38,988 nt of DNA, taken from positions 1 to 38,988 of the forward strand of contig JAKISY010000039.1 of the NCBI GenBank assembly GCA_021648365.1, given 5' to 3'. The notes beneath the pieces were generated by a model. The model was not told the origin of the DNA. It made no database searches and was given only the letters and a program-made list of their open reading frames with translations. Source of the stretch: Verrucomicrobiales bacterium. GTDB lineage: Bacteria; Verrucomicrobiota; Verrucomicrobiia; Verrucomicrobiales; DEV007. Shown piece after piece: positions 6,504-15,017 of this stretch. A program made the translations under genes and the position numbers. The number at the start of each line of letters is the position of its first letter. Position 1 is the first letter of the stretch.

Positions 6504-8483
6504 ATGCTCTTCACTCTTCTTACGCAAAAAAACGCCGTATCAGCCGTTCTCACCCTTTTGCTGATCCCCTGCCTGATCCCAGCAGCCTACGGCTCCGAAT
6601 CGTCCGCTCAAAAACCCAACATCCTCTGGATCGTCGCTGAAGACATGAGCCCCACCCTCGGTTGCTACGGCGATAACTACGCCACCACGCCCCACCTCAA
6701 TCGTTTCGCCACAGAGAGCGTGCTCTACACCCACGCCTTCGCCGCCGCCCCCGTTTGCTCGCCCTCACGGTCCTGCCTCATCACTGGCATGAACCCCGTC
6801 ACTATGGGAACCAATCAGATGCGTTCTGCATTCCCCCTACCCACAGGTGTTCACGGCTTTCCCTCCTACTTGCGGCAAGCGGGTTATTATACTAGCAACA
6901 ACGTTAAAACTGATTACAACAATAGCGACGCCAAACGTATCACCCAAGAATCTTGGGATCAGTCCAGCCCCAGTGCCCACTGGCGTGATCCGCAACGCAA
7001 AAAAGATCAAGCTTTTTTCGCCATCTTCAATGACATGAGCACCCACCAATCACGCACCATGGTGTGGCCTTATCCGGTTTTCCAAGAACAAATACAAAGC
7101 ACTCTCTCCGCGACGGAAATCCACGATCCTGCAAACGCTCCTGTTCCACCTTATTACCCCGACACTGCCACGGTCAGAAAAACCATCGCCCGTTACTACG
7201 ATTGCGTGACCGCGATGGATCACAATGTCGGCAAAATTCTGGCCCAGCTCGAAGACGACGGCTTAGCCGACGATACCATCGTATTCTTTTATTCCGATCA
7301 TGGGTCTGGCATGCCGAGGCACAAACGACTGCTGCTCGACTCCGGTATGAAAGTGCCGCTGATGATTCGTTTTCCAAAAAAATACCAACACCTCGCCCCA
7401 GCCCAAGCAGGAGAGAAAATTGACCGCCTAGTCAGCTTTGTGGATTTTGCCCCAACCGTATTGGCTCTGGCAGCAGTCCAGGTGCCTGACTACATGCAAG
7501 GGCAGGTTTTCCTTGGTCCGCAAAGTCAGCCTGCCCCGCAGTATATCTACGGCGCCCGTGACCGCGTGGACGAAGTTTTTGACTGCGCCCGCTCACTGCG
7601 AGGAAAAAAATACCTCTACATCCGCAACTACCTGCCCCACCTCTCCTACAACCAGCCCAGTGTCTTCAGCGACCTCAGCGATATCCGCAAAGAATTTCGC
7701 GATACAGGTAAAATGTCCCCTGCCCAACTCGCCTACGCAGGTCCCACTCGTGCCGTCGAAGAATTCTACGACTGCGACTCCGACCCCCTCAATCTTATCA
7801 ATTTGGCTGCGCACCCACTTACGCCCATCCATCAAAAAGCTCTCACAACCTATCGCGCCGCTTTCGATCACGAACGATCAGCGCGAAGAGATGTCGGCGC
7901 TCTTCCAGAAAGCCTCGCTTGGCAACAGGTTCAGCAAAACAAGATCCCACTCGCAGATCTCACCAGCCAAAAAGACAATGACCTACACCTCAACGAAGCA
8001 TGGGCGGCCGCAGATTTATTGATCTCAGCTGATCAGCAACAACAACTTGAACTTTTAAAATCCGATCAAGCCGCTCAGCGTTACTGGGCAGTCATCGGAT
8101 TGCGTCACACTCAACTCAACGATCCAGAGATCCAAAGTCTCATCAGCCCACTACTCGACGATCCCTCACCGCCAGTGCGCATCGAAGCAGCCTCTTGGCT
8201 CGCCACCGCATCCAAACAGCAGCGCGAGGCTGCTCTCAAAGTGCTCGCCCAAGCTCTGGACACCGACAACTGGTATTCTGCCTTACACGCCTGCCGCGCC
8301 ATCGAGTTATTAGGGGGAAAAGCCAGCCCCTTGCTACCAACGATGAAAAAACTCTATCAAAAAACCCGCCACGCACAAGGCGATGAAAACTTCTTCCTCG
8401 CCTTTTCCTCTGGAGCCTTCCTCGAACAATTAGGCGAAAGCACCAAAGCCTGGGATTTTGCCCCAAAAAAAATCAAAAAATAG
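6504..8483 (+). CDS. Secreted type I sulfatase with C-terminal HEAT-like repeats
   Basis: A 659-residue exported sulfatase. Residues 1-30 form a signal peptide ending near AAYG. The metal-binding start NILWIVAEDMSPTLGCYG contains E46-D47. The formylglycine motif CSPSR has C85 as the residue matured by a sulfatase-modifying enzyme. Further metal and substrate segments are YYDCVTAMDHNVGKIL and FFYSDHGSGMPRHK. The enzyme removes sulfate esters, probably from a polysaccharide in the periplasm or outside the cell. After the catalytic domain, residues of about 530-640 read as helical HEAT-like repeats (RYWAVIGLRH, VRIEAASWLATA, WYSALHACRAIELLG), an extension common in PVC-group sulfatases and perhaps for binding. 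No maturase gene is in the window. The gene stands alone after the repeat-rich spacer. Confidence 0.88.
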   Translation: MLFTLLTQKNAVSAVLTLLLIPCLIPAAYGSESSAQKPNILWIVAEDMSPTLGCYGDNYATTPHLNRFATESVLYTHAFAAAPVCSPSRSCLITGMNPVTMGTNQMRSAFPLPTGVHGFPSYLRQAGYYTSNNVKTDYNNSDAKRITQESWDQSSPSAHWRDPQRKKDQAFFAIFNDMSTHQSRTMVWPYPVFQEQIQSTLSATEIHDPANAPVPPYYPDTATVRKTIARYYDCVTAMDHNVGKILAQLEDDGLADDTIVFFYSDHGSGMPRHKRLLLDSGMKVPLMIRFPKKYQHLAPAQAGEKIDRLVSFVDFAPTVLALAAVQVPDYMQGQVFLGPQSQPAPQYIYGARDRVDEVFDCARSLRGKKYLYIRNYLPHLSYNQPSVFSDLSDIRKEFRDTGKMSPAQLAYAGPTRAVEEFYDCDSDPLNLINLAAHPLTPIHQKALTTYRAAFDHERSARRDVGALPESLAWQQVQQNKIPLADLTSQKDNDLHLNEAWAAADLLISADQQQQLELLKSDQAAQRYWAVIGLRHTQLNDPEIQSLISPLLDDPSPPVRIEAASWLATASKQQREAALKVLAQALDTDNWYSALHACRAIELLGGKASPLLPTMKKLYQKTRHAQGDENFFLAFSSGAFLEQLGESTKAWDFAPKKIKK

Positions 8484-8553
8484 CCGACAAACGACGCTTC
8501 ATGCTTGACCTGTGGTCGGATGATCCCGATGCTCGCAACAGTTTCTTATCTCT

Positions 8554-9609
8554 ATGAATCTTCGTGACCAACTCAAAGCCATTTTACCAGATATTCTGCC
8601 GACCACTCCGGTGGACTCGATCAAGGGCACCGAGCTGATCGAATTGGTCAAATACCGACTAAATCAGAATTATAGTGACGCCACCCTGCGTTACCATTTT
8701 TCGATCATGTCCTGCGATCCCTCTTCGCCGATCGCCAAAGTAGAACAAGGGCAAGGTTATTACCTGCGCACCACCACCATCCACTCTTTGCACAGCGCTA
8801 GGAACCTGATCACGCCTAGCCAAGGTTTGTTAGGAGAAAAGTTAGCCCTGAGCGATAATGATGTGGATATCTCGATGTCGCGTGCCAACAAATTCCGCGC
8901 GCTATTCCAACGCTTCTGCGAAGCTCGCGCCCACTTCCCCTTCATCTTCGAGCGTTCCTTTTCCGACTCTGAAGCAGGAGCCAACCGTTGGCGCTACCCC
9001 GATGCCGCCATCGTCGAATGGTTAGTCGGAGATGTAGATGACCAACAAGGTTTTGTGCTCAACGAGCAGCAAGTGGAAGTCCAACGCATGCTCGGCAGCG
9101 CCCCGTTCAGAGTGACCAGTGTGAAACTCAAGTTAGAGCTCAGTTATTCCACCCTGCGCGAAGACCTATTCCAATGCCTGAGCACATCCGATTGGGCAGA
9201 CTCCGCCGATCTAGTCGTCGCAGCCCCCATCAATGACGAGCAAATGATCGAAGATATTCGACGTTTTGGCAATACCTACGGCATCGGAGTCTCCACCTTC
9301 GGCATGGAAGCCGATGCGCTCGACGACATGCCCGAGCCTGCCACCATCCACAGCTTTCTCACTCGCGAATTCGAAGCCATCCAGTCCTTATTCACCTATC
9401 GCCGCATCACTTCGCCGCGTGATAAAAAGAACTTTGATTGGCAAAAAATAAGGGACAACCGCACCGACAACCCCGACTTCTCCCGCTTTGAACAATGGAT
9501 TTCCCGCTGCTTAGTTGATAAAAAAGCCTACAGCATCCATGATTTCATCGATCTAAGCCCTCGCGACGATTCATCCGACGCAGAGCAATCGTCCGAATCC
9601 GCTGCTTGA
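8554..9609 (+). CDS. wHTH plus nuclease-like protein (COG2958-like)
   Basis: A 351-residue cytoplasmic protein. The N-terminal 70 residues look like a winged-helix domain (GTELIELVKYRL, ATLRYHFSIMSCDPSSPIAKV, GQGYYLR). The C-terminal part resembles the COG2958 family, in which a PD-(D/E)xK-like core is suspected: YPDAAIVEW (D150), then VTSVKLKLELSYSTLREDLF (K191, K193), then ADLVVAAPIN and YGIGVSTF. In relatives I recall an ExK sequence at the second position; here it reads KLK, so catalysis may be weakened. The acidic, serine-rich tail (SSDAEQSSESAA) is disordered. It lies between the sulfatase and the long MoxR operon, with about 100 bases before the latter, and may be independent. The role is unknown; DNA binding is likely. 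Confidence 0.55.
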   Translation: MNLRDQLKAILPDILPTTPVDSIKGTELIELVKYRLNQNYSDATLRYHFSIMSCDPSSPIAKVEQGQGYYLRTTTIHSLHSARNLITPSQGLLGEKLALSDNDVDISMSRANKFRALFQRFCEARAHFPFIFERSFSDSEAGANRWRYPDAAIVEWLVGDVDDQQGFVLNEQQVEVQRMLGSAPFRVTSVKLKLELSYSTLREDLFQCLSTSDWADSADLVVAAPINDEQMIEDIRRFGNTYGIGVSTFGMEADALDDMPEPATIHSFLTREFEAIQSLFTYRRITSPRDKKNFDWQKIRDNRTDNPDFSRFEQWISRCLVDKKAYSIHDFIDLSPRDDSSDAEQSSESAA

Positions 9610-9661
9610 AACTAACCACTCGCGTGATTTGAAAAAATCGCCCTTGAATCCCGGAAGATTC

Positions 9662-9691
9662 TTTACACATCCCTGCCACTCTGATTAGTAT
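9662..9691 (+). promoter_or_regulatory. Predicted sigma-70-type promoter of the MoxR/VWA operon
   Basis: TTTACA (9662-9667) and TAGTAT (9686-9691) are separated by 18 bases. Transcription would start near 9698, after the TTG at 9696 and before the ATG at 9714, which supports the ATG as the real start of the first operon gene. This is a consensus match only. Confidence 0.35.
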
Positions 9692-9713
9692 CTTATTGTC
9701 AGCAGCCTTATTC

Positions 9714-11051
9714 ATGCCTCCATCAGAAAGAAACCCAGCTTGGCGACAAATCGCCCGACGCAGTCAGTTGAAAATCAACTTGGCTTGGTGGCTGGATCGT
9801 TTCGCCCCGTTGCTCACCATCTCCTCGATGATCGCCGCCGTGCTGCTGCTCTATCTACGCAGTCAGGATCAAAGCCCATCACAAAACACCCTGCTCGCGA
9901 CCGCGGCAGGCACGCTGGCATTATTAGCAATCACAGCTTGGCTCAGAGCGAGACCACAGTTTATCAGTGAGCGTGAGGTGTATGTTCAACTTGATCAACA
10001 ATTGCACTTGCACAATGCTTTGACCACCGCCGATCATGGCATCGGTCCATGGCCAGCTTTACCAGTAGATAAAGTGAGCAACCGGCTTCGTTGGCATTGG
10101 CCGCGCATCGCCACACCGCTGGCAATTTCTGTTATTTTGCTACTCGCCGCTTGGTATATCCCCGTCACTCCCCAAGCCTTTGCCGCGCTACCGCCCGCCA
10201 GTCAACCGCTCGCTTGGGAGCAAATGGACAACTGGCTAGAGACCCTAGAAGAAAGCGAACTCATCGAGGAACCCTCACTCGATGAAGTGAAAGAAAAGTT
10301 AGAAAAATTACGCGCACAAGATCAAGAAAAGTGGTTCAGCCATAGCAGCATGGAAGCTTCGGACAGCTTGCGCGACTCGCTCGACCAACAAATCCGGCAA
10401 CTCGGCTCCAACCTAGAGGATACCGAACGCAACTTGAACGCCTTCCAGAATTTCTCTGAACAAATGACCGATGCCACCAAAAATCAACTGCTGCAAGACT
10501 ATCAGAAAGCGATGAAGCAGCTCGGACTAGGGCAACTGCCGCTCGATTCGAAATTGATGTCTGCGCTAAAAAGTCTCGATCCCTCACAGTTTAGCAAGCT
10601 CAGTCAGCTAAGCCAAAAGCAACTGGATCAGCTTCGTGAACAACTCAAAAAAGGAGCCAAAGCGCTGAAAGAGCTGCAACTCGCCAAAGGCGGCAACTTG
10701 CCAGGCTTCAGTGATCAAGACATGATCGCCTTTTTGATGCAAGAAAACCTCAAAGGCCCCGGACGCGGCGGCATCCAGCGCGGACCAGGCGAAGCACCCA
10801 TCACCCTAGGTCAACCCAACGACCTGAACACCAACAATCTAAGCGCCGTTCAAAATCAAGACCTTTCCCATGCCGCACCTGGCGACATCATCGCCACTGG
10901 CAAGACCGAACACGATATCGACAAAAGTCACCAAGGTCCGCAAAGTGCAGGTGCCGTCAAATCTAAGGGTCAAGGTGGCGATGCCATCTGGAAAGATGCC
11001 TTGATGCCAGCAGAAAAAGAATTATTGAAACGCTATTTTACTAAACCGTAA
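9714..11051 (+). CDS. Membrane-anchored coiled-coil protein, first gene of the MoxR operon
   Basis: A protein of about 445 residues that I cannot assign firmly. It has three membrane segments in the first third (about 28-50, 60-80 and 125-145, counted from this start), then a long charged and glutamine-rich region with helical coiled-coil character (ETLEESELIEEPSLDEVKEK through LREQLKKGAKALKELQLAKG). A glycine-rich linker (GPGRGGIQRGPGEAP) and a hydrophilic tail ending ELLKRYFTKP follow. The architecture resembles the DUF4175-type proteins found beside MoxR/VWA genes, but the resemblance is weak. A TTG at 9696 is in frame, but I prefer ATG 9714 because the predicted promoter leaves the TTG at the edge of the transcript. 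It is followed 14 bases later by the MoxR gene. Confidence 0.6.
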   Translation: MPPSERNPAWRQIARRSQLKINLAWWLDRFAPLLTISSMIAAVLLLYLRSQDQSPSQNTLLATAAGTLALLAITAWLRARPQFISEREVYVQLDQQLHLHNALTTADHGIGPWPALPVDKVSNRLRWHWPRIATPLAISVILLLAAWYIPVTPQAFAALPPASQPLAWEQMDNWLETLEESELIEEPSLDEVKEKLEKLRAQDQEKWFSHSSMEASDSLRDSLDQQIRQLGSNLEDTERNLNAFQNFSEQMTDATKNQLLQDYQKAMKQLGLGQLPLDSKLMSALKSLDPSQFSKLSQLSQKQLDQLREQLKKGAKALKELQLAKGGNLPGFSDQDMIAFLMQENLKGPGRGGIQRGPGEAPITLGQPNDLNTNNLSAVQNQDLSHAAPGDIIATGKTEHDIDKSHQGPQSAGAVKSKGQGGDAIWKDALMPAEKELLKRYFTKP

Positions 11052-11065
11052 CTCTCTCATTGCCC

Positions 11066-12070
11066 ATGCCGCTCTCTGAACAAGACCTACAAAGCCACGT
11101 CGAAGCCATCGACCAACTACGCAAAACGCTCAACGGCGTTCTGTTTGGTCAAGAAAACCTCATCGAACTCACCATCACAGGCTTGCTAGCACGAGGCCAC
11201 ATCCTGCTCGAAGGTCTGCCGGGTCTAGGCAAAACCGAGCTAGTCACCTCACTGTCCAAAGCGCTGCAAATCGAAACCAAACGCATCCAGTTCACCCCCG
11301 ACTTGCTACCTGGCGACATCACCGGCAATCCTGTGCTACAGGAAACTGAAAAAGGGCGTGAATTCGTTTTCCAACCCGGCCCCTTGTTTGCCAATTTAGT
11401 GCTCGCAGACGAAATCAACCGCGCCTCACCCAAAACGCAATCAGCCCTGCTCGAAGCCATGCAAGAGCGACGCGTCACCGTGTTAGGCGAGGCACATCCA
11501 CTGCCCAATCCGTTTTTTGTCCTAGCCACCCAGAATCCTATCGAACTCGAAGGCACCTACCCGCTTCCCGAGGCTCAACTCGACCGGTTTCTTTTCAAAC
11601 TCGAAGTGCCACGCAACAATGCGCAAACCCTAGAGCGTATCGTCAATCACCGCGAGCTCGGCATCGAACCCAAAGTCGAAGCTGTCATGGACGCCAAAAC
11701 CTTGAGTGATATAATGAAATCCGTGCGCGAGATCTACCTGCCCGGGGTCGTCGCCAACTACATCGCGCGCCTAGTCGATGGCACTCACACCGATCAATCG
11801 GAGGTAGCCCAGCGCATCCGCTTTGGAGCCAGCCCACGGGCAGCCCTGAGCATGGCATCCGCCGCCAAAGCGCGCGCCTTGATGGCGGGTCGTATCAACG
11901 CCAGCTTCGAAGATGTCGATGCCATAGCCATCCCCGTTTTGCAACACCGCATCATATTGGAATATCAAGCGCGCATTGACGGTACCACTAACACACTTAT
12001 CATAGAAGAACTGATCGAAGAAATTCCCCATCAAGACATCGACACACCCATTTCGTTAAAAGAAAAATAG
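11066..12070 (+). CDS. MoxR-family AAA+ ATPase
   Basis: A 334-residue AAA+ ATPase of the MoxR subfamily, a chaperone-like remodeller that works with VWA-domain partners. It has Walker A GLPGLGKTE, Walker B plus the following family signature LVLADEINRASPKTQ, sensor 1 FFVLATQNP, the stretch EGTYPLPEAQLDRFLFK, and sensor 2 FGASPRAALSMASAAKA. The length is standard. A TTG at 11060 is in frame, but ATG 11066 is the more ordinary start. DUF58 and VWA partner genes lie downstream in the same operon, the usual MoxR arrangement in which the ATPase acts on the VWA proteins through their metal-binding sites. The ABC transporter genes in between are less usual. Confidence 0.92.
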   Translation: MPLSEQDLQSHVEAIDQLRKTLNGVLFGQENLIELTITGLLARGHILLEGLPGLGKTELVTSLSKALQIETKRIQFTPDLLPGDITGNPVLQETEKGREFVFQPGPLFANLVLADEINRASPKTQSALLEAMQERRVTVLGEAHPLPNPFFVLATQNPIELEGTYPLPEAQLDRFLFKLEVPRNNAQTLERIVNHRELGIEPKVEAVMDAKTLSDIMKSVREIYLPGVVANYIARLVDGTHTDQSEVAQRIRFGASPRAALSMASAAKARALMAGRINASFEDVDAIAIPVLQHRIILEYQARIDGTTNTLIIEELIEEIPHQDIDTPISLKEK

Positions 12071-12124
12071 CAGCTCGTCAGCTCCACCCAAACTCACCTA
12101 CCTTTACGACTTTTCTCATTTCTC

Positions 12125-14008
12125 ATGATAACAGGAAGACTGTCCATACTCCCCATCCTGCTCCTGACCTTGCTAGGATTACAATCGCTCAGCGGCACCT
12201 CGATGGCGCAGAAGATGATCTATCAGCATCAATACAGCGATCACGGTGATACTCAAATCTCCCTGACTAGCCCTTTCGGCGCAGCAGCCACTTATGGTTT
12301 TCAAACGATTCACGTTGTCATCAAAAATGATACCGAGCAGAACCGACGCTGGAAACTACTCTTTAATAATAGCAACATTCTTAAAACTTCATCCACCTTT
12401 ACCTTAGCCGTCAAAGCAGGCCAGGAGATCCGCCAAGACCTGCTGGTTCCTGTGCCTTGGTCGCTTAATCACTCTAACTACCGTCAAGAAAAGGTCGAAA
12501 TTTTAAGCCCAGGATTAGCTAAACAAAACAATTATAGTTCTGAGCAATTTCATGGTAAATGGCCCAATATCATTATCAGTAAAAAACTCAGCCTGCACAG
12601 CCTAGCTCCACTGACGGCCTACCTTGATACGAGATTAAATAATGGCAGATCCAAAAGCAGCAGCTCATCGAGCAAACCAAGCGTGCCATTTGCCTCCACC
12701 TGCGACAACACCATGTTACCCGCCGATTGGCAGTCCTACATCGGTTACGACGCGCTGATGATCGCTGCAGACGAATGGACACAGCTCCGACCCGCTGTTC
12801 AAAAAGCCATCCTCGAATGGAACCGTTTTGGTGGGATTTTACAAATCTACATCGCACCCAATGACCAACAACTCGATTACCGCTCGCTGGGTTTTGATCG
12901 CAAACCCACACTGAACAATGTCATTCGAGTTCAGCGCAGCTACGGCACCCTCGAGCTGCACGGCTGGAAAGGCGGGCAGGTCGTATTAGCGCAAACGCAC
13001 AACACTCTCAGCAAAGCCGCCCAGCGACGCCCCGATTTCCAAAAAGGTTACATCAGTAAGTGGGGCTTACAAAAAGCCTTCGGAGTCAAAAAGTTCAACC
13101 CACTCTTGGTCATCATCATCCTGACCATTTTCAGTATCGTGGTGGGACCAATTAACCTGTTTGTTTTTGCCAAACAGGGACGCCGTCAACGGCTGTTCAT
13201 CACCACCCCGCTGATCTCCCTGATTACCAGTCTGATCATCATTACCATTATCTTTTTTGAAGACGGTATCGGAGGCAGTGGCAGACGCTTATTGATCATG
13301 AACCTTGAAAGCGCAGCTAGTGAAAAACGTGCCTACCTCATTCAAGAACAAATCAGCCGTGCAGGAGTTTTGCTGGGAAACAAGTTCCCCCTGCAGGATT
13401 CATCCTTCATCGCACCTGTTCAGTTAGCCGAATCTGCATGGAGCCGCACTATCTCCTACTCCAATGCCCCCGAATATTCTTATTTTGGCAGAGAGCATCA
13501 AGGCGATTGGTTTCGCAGTCGAACCGAGCAGGCCCAACTCCTGCAAAGCGTGCAAGCCACCCGTTCGCGGATCGAGCTGATCACAGCTGCCACCCCAGGA
13601 CAAGCTCCTCGCCTCTTTTCTAGTCTCGAGTTCACCATCGATCAATTTTTCTACATTGGTGAAGGCGGTAGAATTTGGAAAGCAAAATCCAGCCCCATCG
13701 CCCCAGGCAGCAAAATCGAAATGGTCGAATCCAGTAAAAATGAACTCAACCAATGGTGGCTACCTCTCACCGAACAACTCTCATCGAATAAACAATGGAA
13801 ACAAACCGACCTCTCTTTCCGTCGCAAAACTCGCAGTTTGCTCAACTTGCCAGGTCATTTTTTCTGCTCCAGCAAAGACCCCAAAGTAGGTTTCATCGAC
13901 ACCCTGCCAGCCATCGTGTGGGAAGATTCCGACGCCTTGATCTTCGGCTCTGTGAGCCAATCTGCTAGTGGCAACCCAAGTCCAGAAAAGAAATCTTCTG
14001 CTAAATAA
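12125..14008 (+). CDS. Exported membrane protein with VGPINLFVF motif, unknown function
   Basis: A 627-residue protein. A signal peptide occupies residues 1-28 (LLLTLLGLQSLSGTSMAQ). A periplasmic beta-rich domain of about 300 residues follows, then two close membrane helices (about 335-355 and 362-382) separated by the loop VGPINLFVFAKQGRRQR, and a soluble C-terminal half. A VGPINYF-type motif between two helices recurs in proteins encoded beside MoxR/DUF58 or ABC exporters, which suggests a shared structural role, but no enzymatic function is known to me. A serine run (about 177-185) may be a linker. The ABC ATPase start codon follows its stop by one base, so the genes are translationally coupled. 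Confidence 0.6.
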   Translation: MITGRLSILPILLLTLLGLQSLSGTSMAQKMIYQHQYSDHGDTQISLTSPFGAAATYGFQTIHVVIKNDTEQNRRWKLLFNNSNILKTSSTFTLAVKAGQEIRQDLLVPVPWSLNHSNYRQEKVEILSPGLAKQNNYSSEQFHGKWPNIIISKKLSLHSLAPLTAYLDTRLNNGRSKSSSSSSKPSVPFASTCDNTMLPADWQSYIGYDALMIAADEWTQLRPAVQKAILEWNRFGGILQIYIAPNDQQLDYRSLGFDRKPTLNNVIRVQRSYGTLELHGWKGGQVVLAQTHNTLSKAAQRRPDFQKGYISKWGLQKAFGVKKFNPLLVIIILTIFSIVVGPINLFVFAKQGRRQRLFITTPLISLITSLIIITIIFFEDGIGGSGRRLLIMNLESAASEKRAYLIQEQISRAGVLLGNKFPLQDSSFIAPVQLAESAWSRTISYSNAPEYSYFGREHQGDWFRSRTEQAQLLQSVQATRSRIELITAATPGQAPRLFSSLEFTIDQFFYIGEGGRIWKAKSSPIAPGSKIEMVESSKNELNQWWLPLTEQLSSNKQWKQTDLSFRRKTRSLLNLPGHFFCSSKDPKVGFIDTLPAIVWEDSDALIFGSVSQSASGNPSPEKKSSAK

Positions 14009-14009
14009 T

Positions 14010-15017
14010 ATGAGCACTTCCCAGCCACTTGCCATCGAAGTCACTGATCTGCACCGCAATTTCGGCAGCTTAAAAGCTGTCGACGGCATTTCTTTTGAAA
14101 TCAGCGCTGGCACCGTCGTAGGTTTTGTCGGCGCCAATGGAGCGGGCAAAACCACCACCATGCGCATTCTCGCTACCCTAGACTACCCCACCAGAGGGGT
14201 GGCTAAAATCGGTGGCATCGATGTGGTGCAATACCCCTCTCAAGTGCGCGCCAAAATCGGATGGATGCCTGACAGCTTCGGGCGCTACCCGAACATGACC
14301 GTGTTCGAATACCTAGATTTCTTTTCCCGCGCGCTCGGCTTTCGAGGCAAAGACCGCATGGCTCGTGTGGAAGATGTGATGGACTTCACCGACCTCGGCC
14401 CGCTATCGGCCAGACTGGTCAACACCCTCAGCAAAGGCATGAGCCAAAGACTTTGCCTAGGTCGCGCTTTGATCCATGACCCCGAAGTCCTGATCCTCGA
14501 CGAACCCGCCGCCGGGCTTGACCCCAAAGCTCGCGTGGAGCTCAAACACTTGATTCGCATCTTGGCAGAAGAGGGCAAAACCGTGCTCATCAGCTCCCAC
14601 ATCCTCTCCGAACTCTCCGAGATGTGCGACAGCCTACTGTTCATCAATGAGGGGCGCATCATCCACCACGGCAGTGCAGAAAACCTCAAACACAATGACA
14701 GCGGAACCACCGTCATCAAAGTCGAAACCTCAGAAGATCCTCAAAAAGTGATCGAATGGCTGCAGCTATCACCCCACGCCAAGTTGCTGGAAGGACTCAA
14801 AAATGGAGCGCTTTTAGAAGTCGACTCTATCGATACCACCGTGATCAGTGACCTTCTCAAGCGAATGGTGCAAGATGGCTTGCCCATCGTAGATTTCCAC
14901 CGCGAAGAACGCAAACTCGAAGATGCCTTCATCGATATTCTTGGCAAAATCGAATCCAAAAAATCCATACCCGCTGCCACCGTTCCTAGCTCTCCAACTC
15001 CAGTGTCAAAATCATGA
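14010..15017 (+). CDS. ABC transporter ATP-binding protein
   Basis: A 335-residue ABC ATPase of the ABC-2 exporter type. It has Walker A GFVGANGAGKTTTMRIL, the Q-loop region GWMPDSFGRYPNMTVFEYL, signature LSKGMSQRLCLGRAL, Walker B VLILDEPAAGLDP and the switch histidine in VLISSHILSE. The C-terminal 90 residues form the extra domain usual in ABC-2 ATPases. I start it at ATG 14010, directly after the previous stop; the longer frame from 13968 would overlap the upstream gene by 41 bases and add an unlikely basic leader. Its stop overlaps the permease start in ATGA. It energises the permease encoded next, and its place inside a MoxR/VWA operon ties the two systems together. Confidence 0.9.
   Translation: MSTSQPLAIEVTDLHRNFGSLKAVDGISFEISAGTVVGFVGANGAGKTTTMRILATLDYPTRGVAKIGGIDVVQYPSQVRAKIGWMPDSFGRYPNMTVFEYLDFFSRALGFRGKDRMARVEDVMDFTDLGPLSARLVNTLSKGMSQRLCLGRALIHDPEVLILDEPAAGLDPKARVELKHLIRILAEEGKTVLISSHILSELSEMCDSLLFINEGRIIHHGSAENLKHNDSGTTVIKVETSEDPQKVIEWLQLSPHAKLLEGLKNGALLEVDSIDTTVISDLLKRMVQDGLPIVDFHREERKLEDAFIDILGKIESKKSIPAATVPSSPTPVSKS

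Noticed and set aside
13968..14009. Upstream start for the ABC ATPase
   Set aside because: It overlaps the previous gene and adds a basic leader not expected in ABC ATPases; the ATG at 14010 sits directly after the upstream stop.
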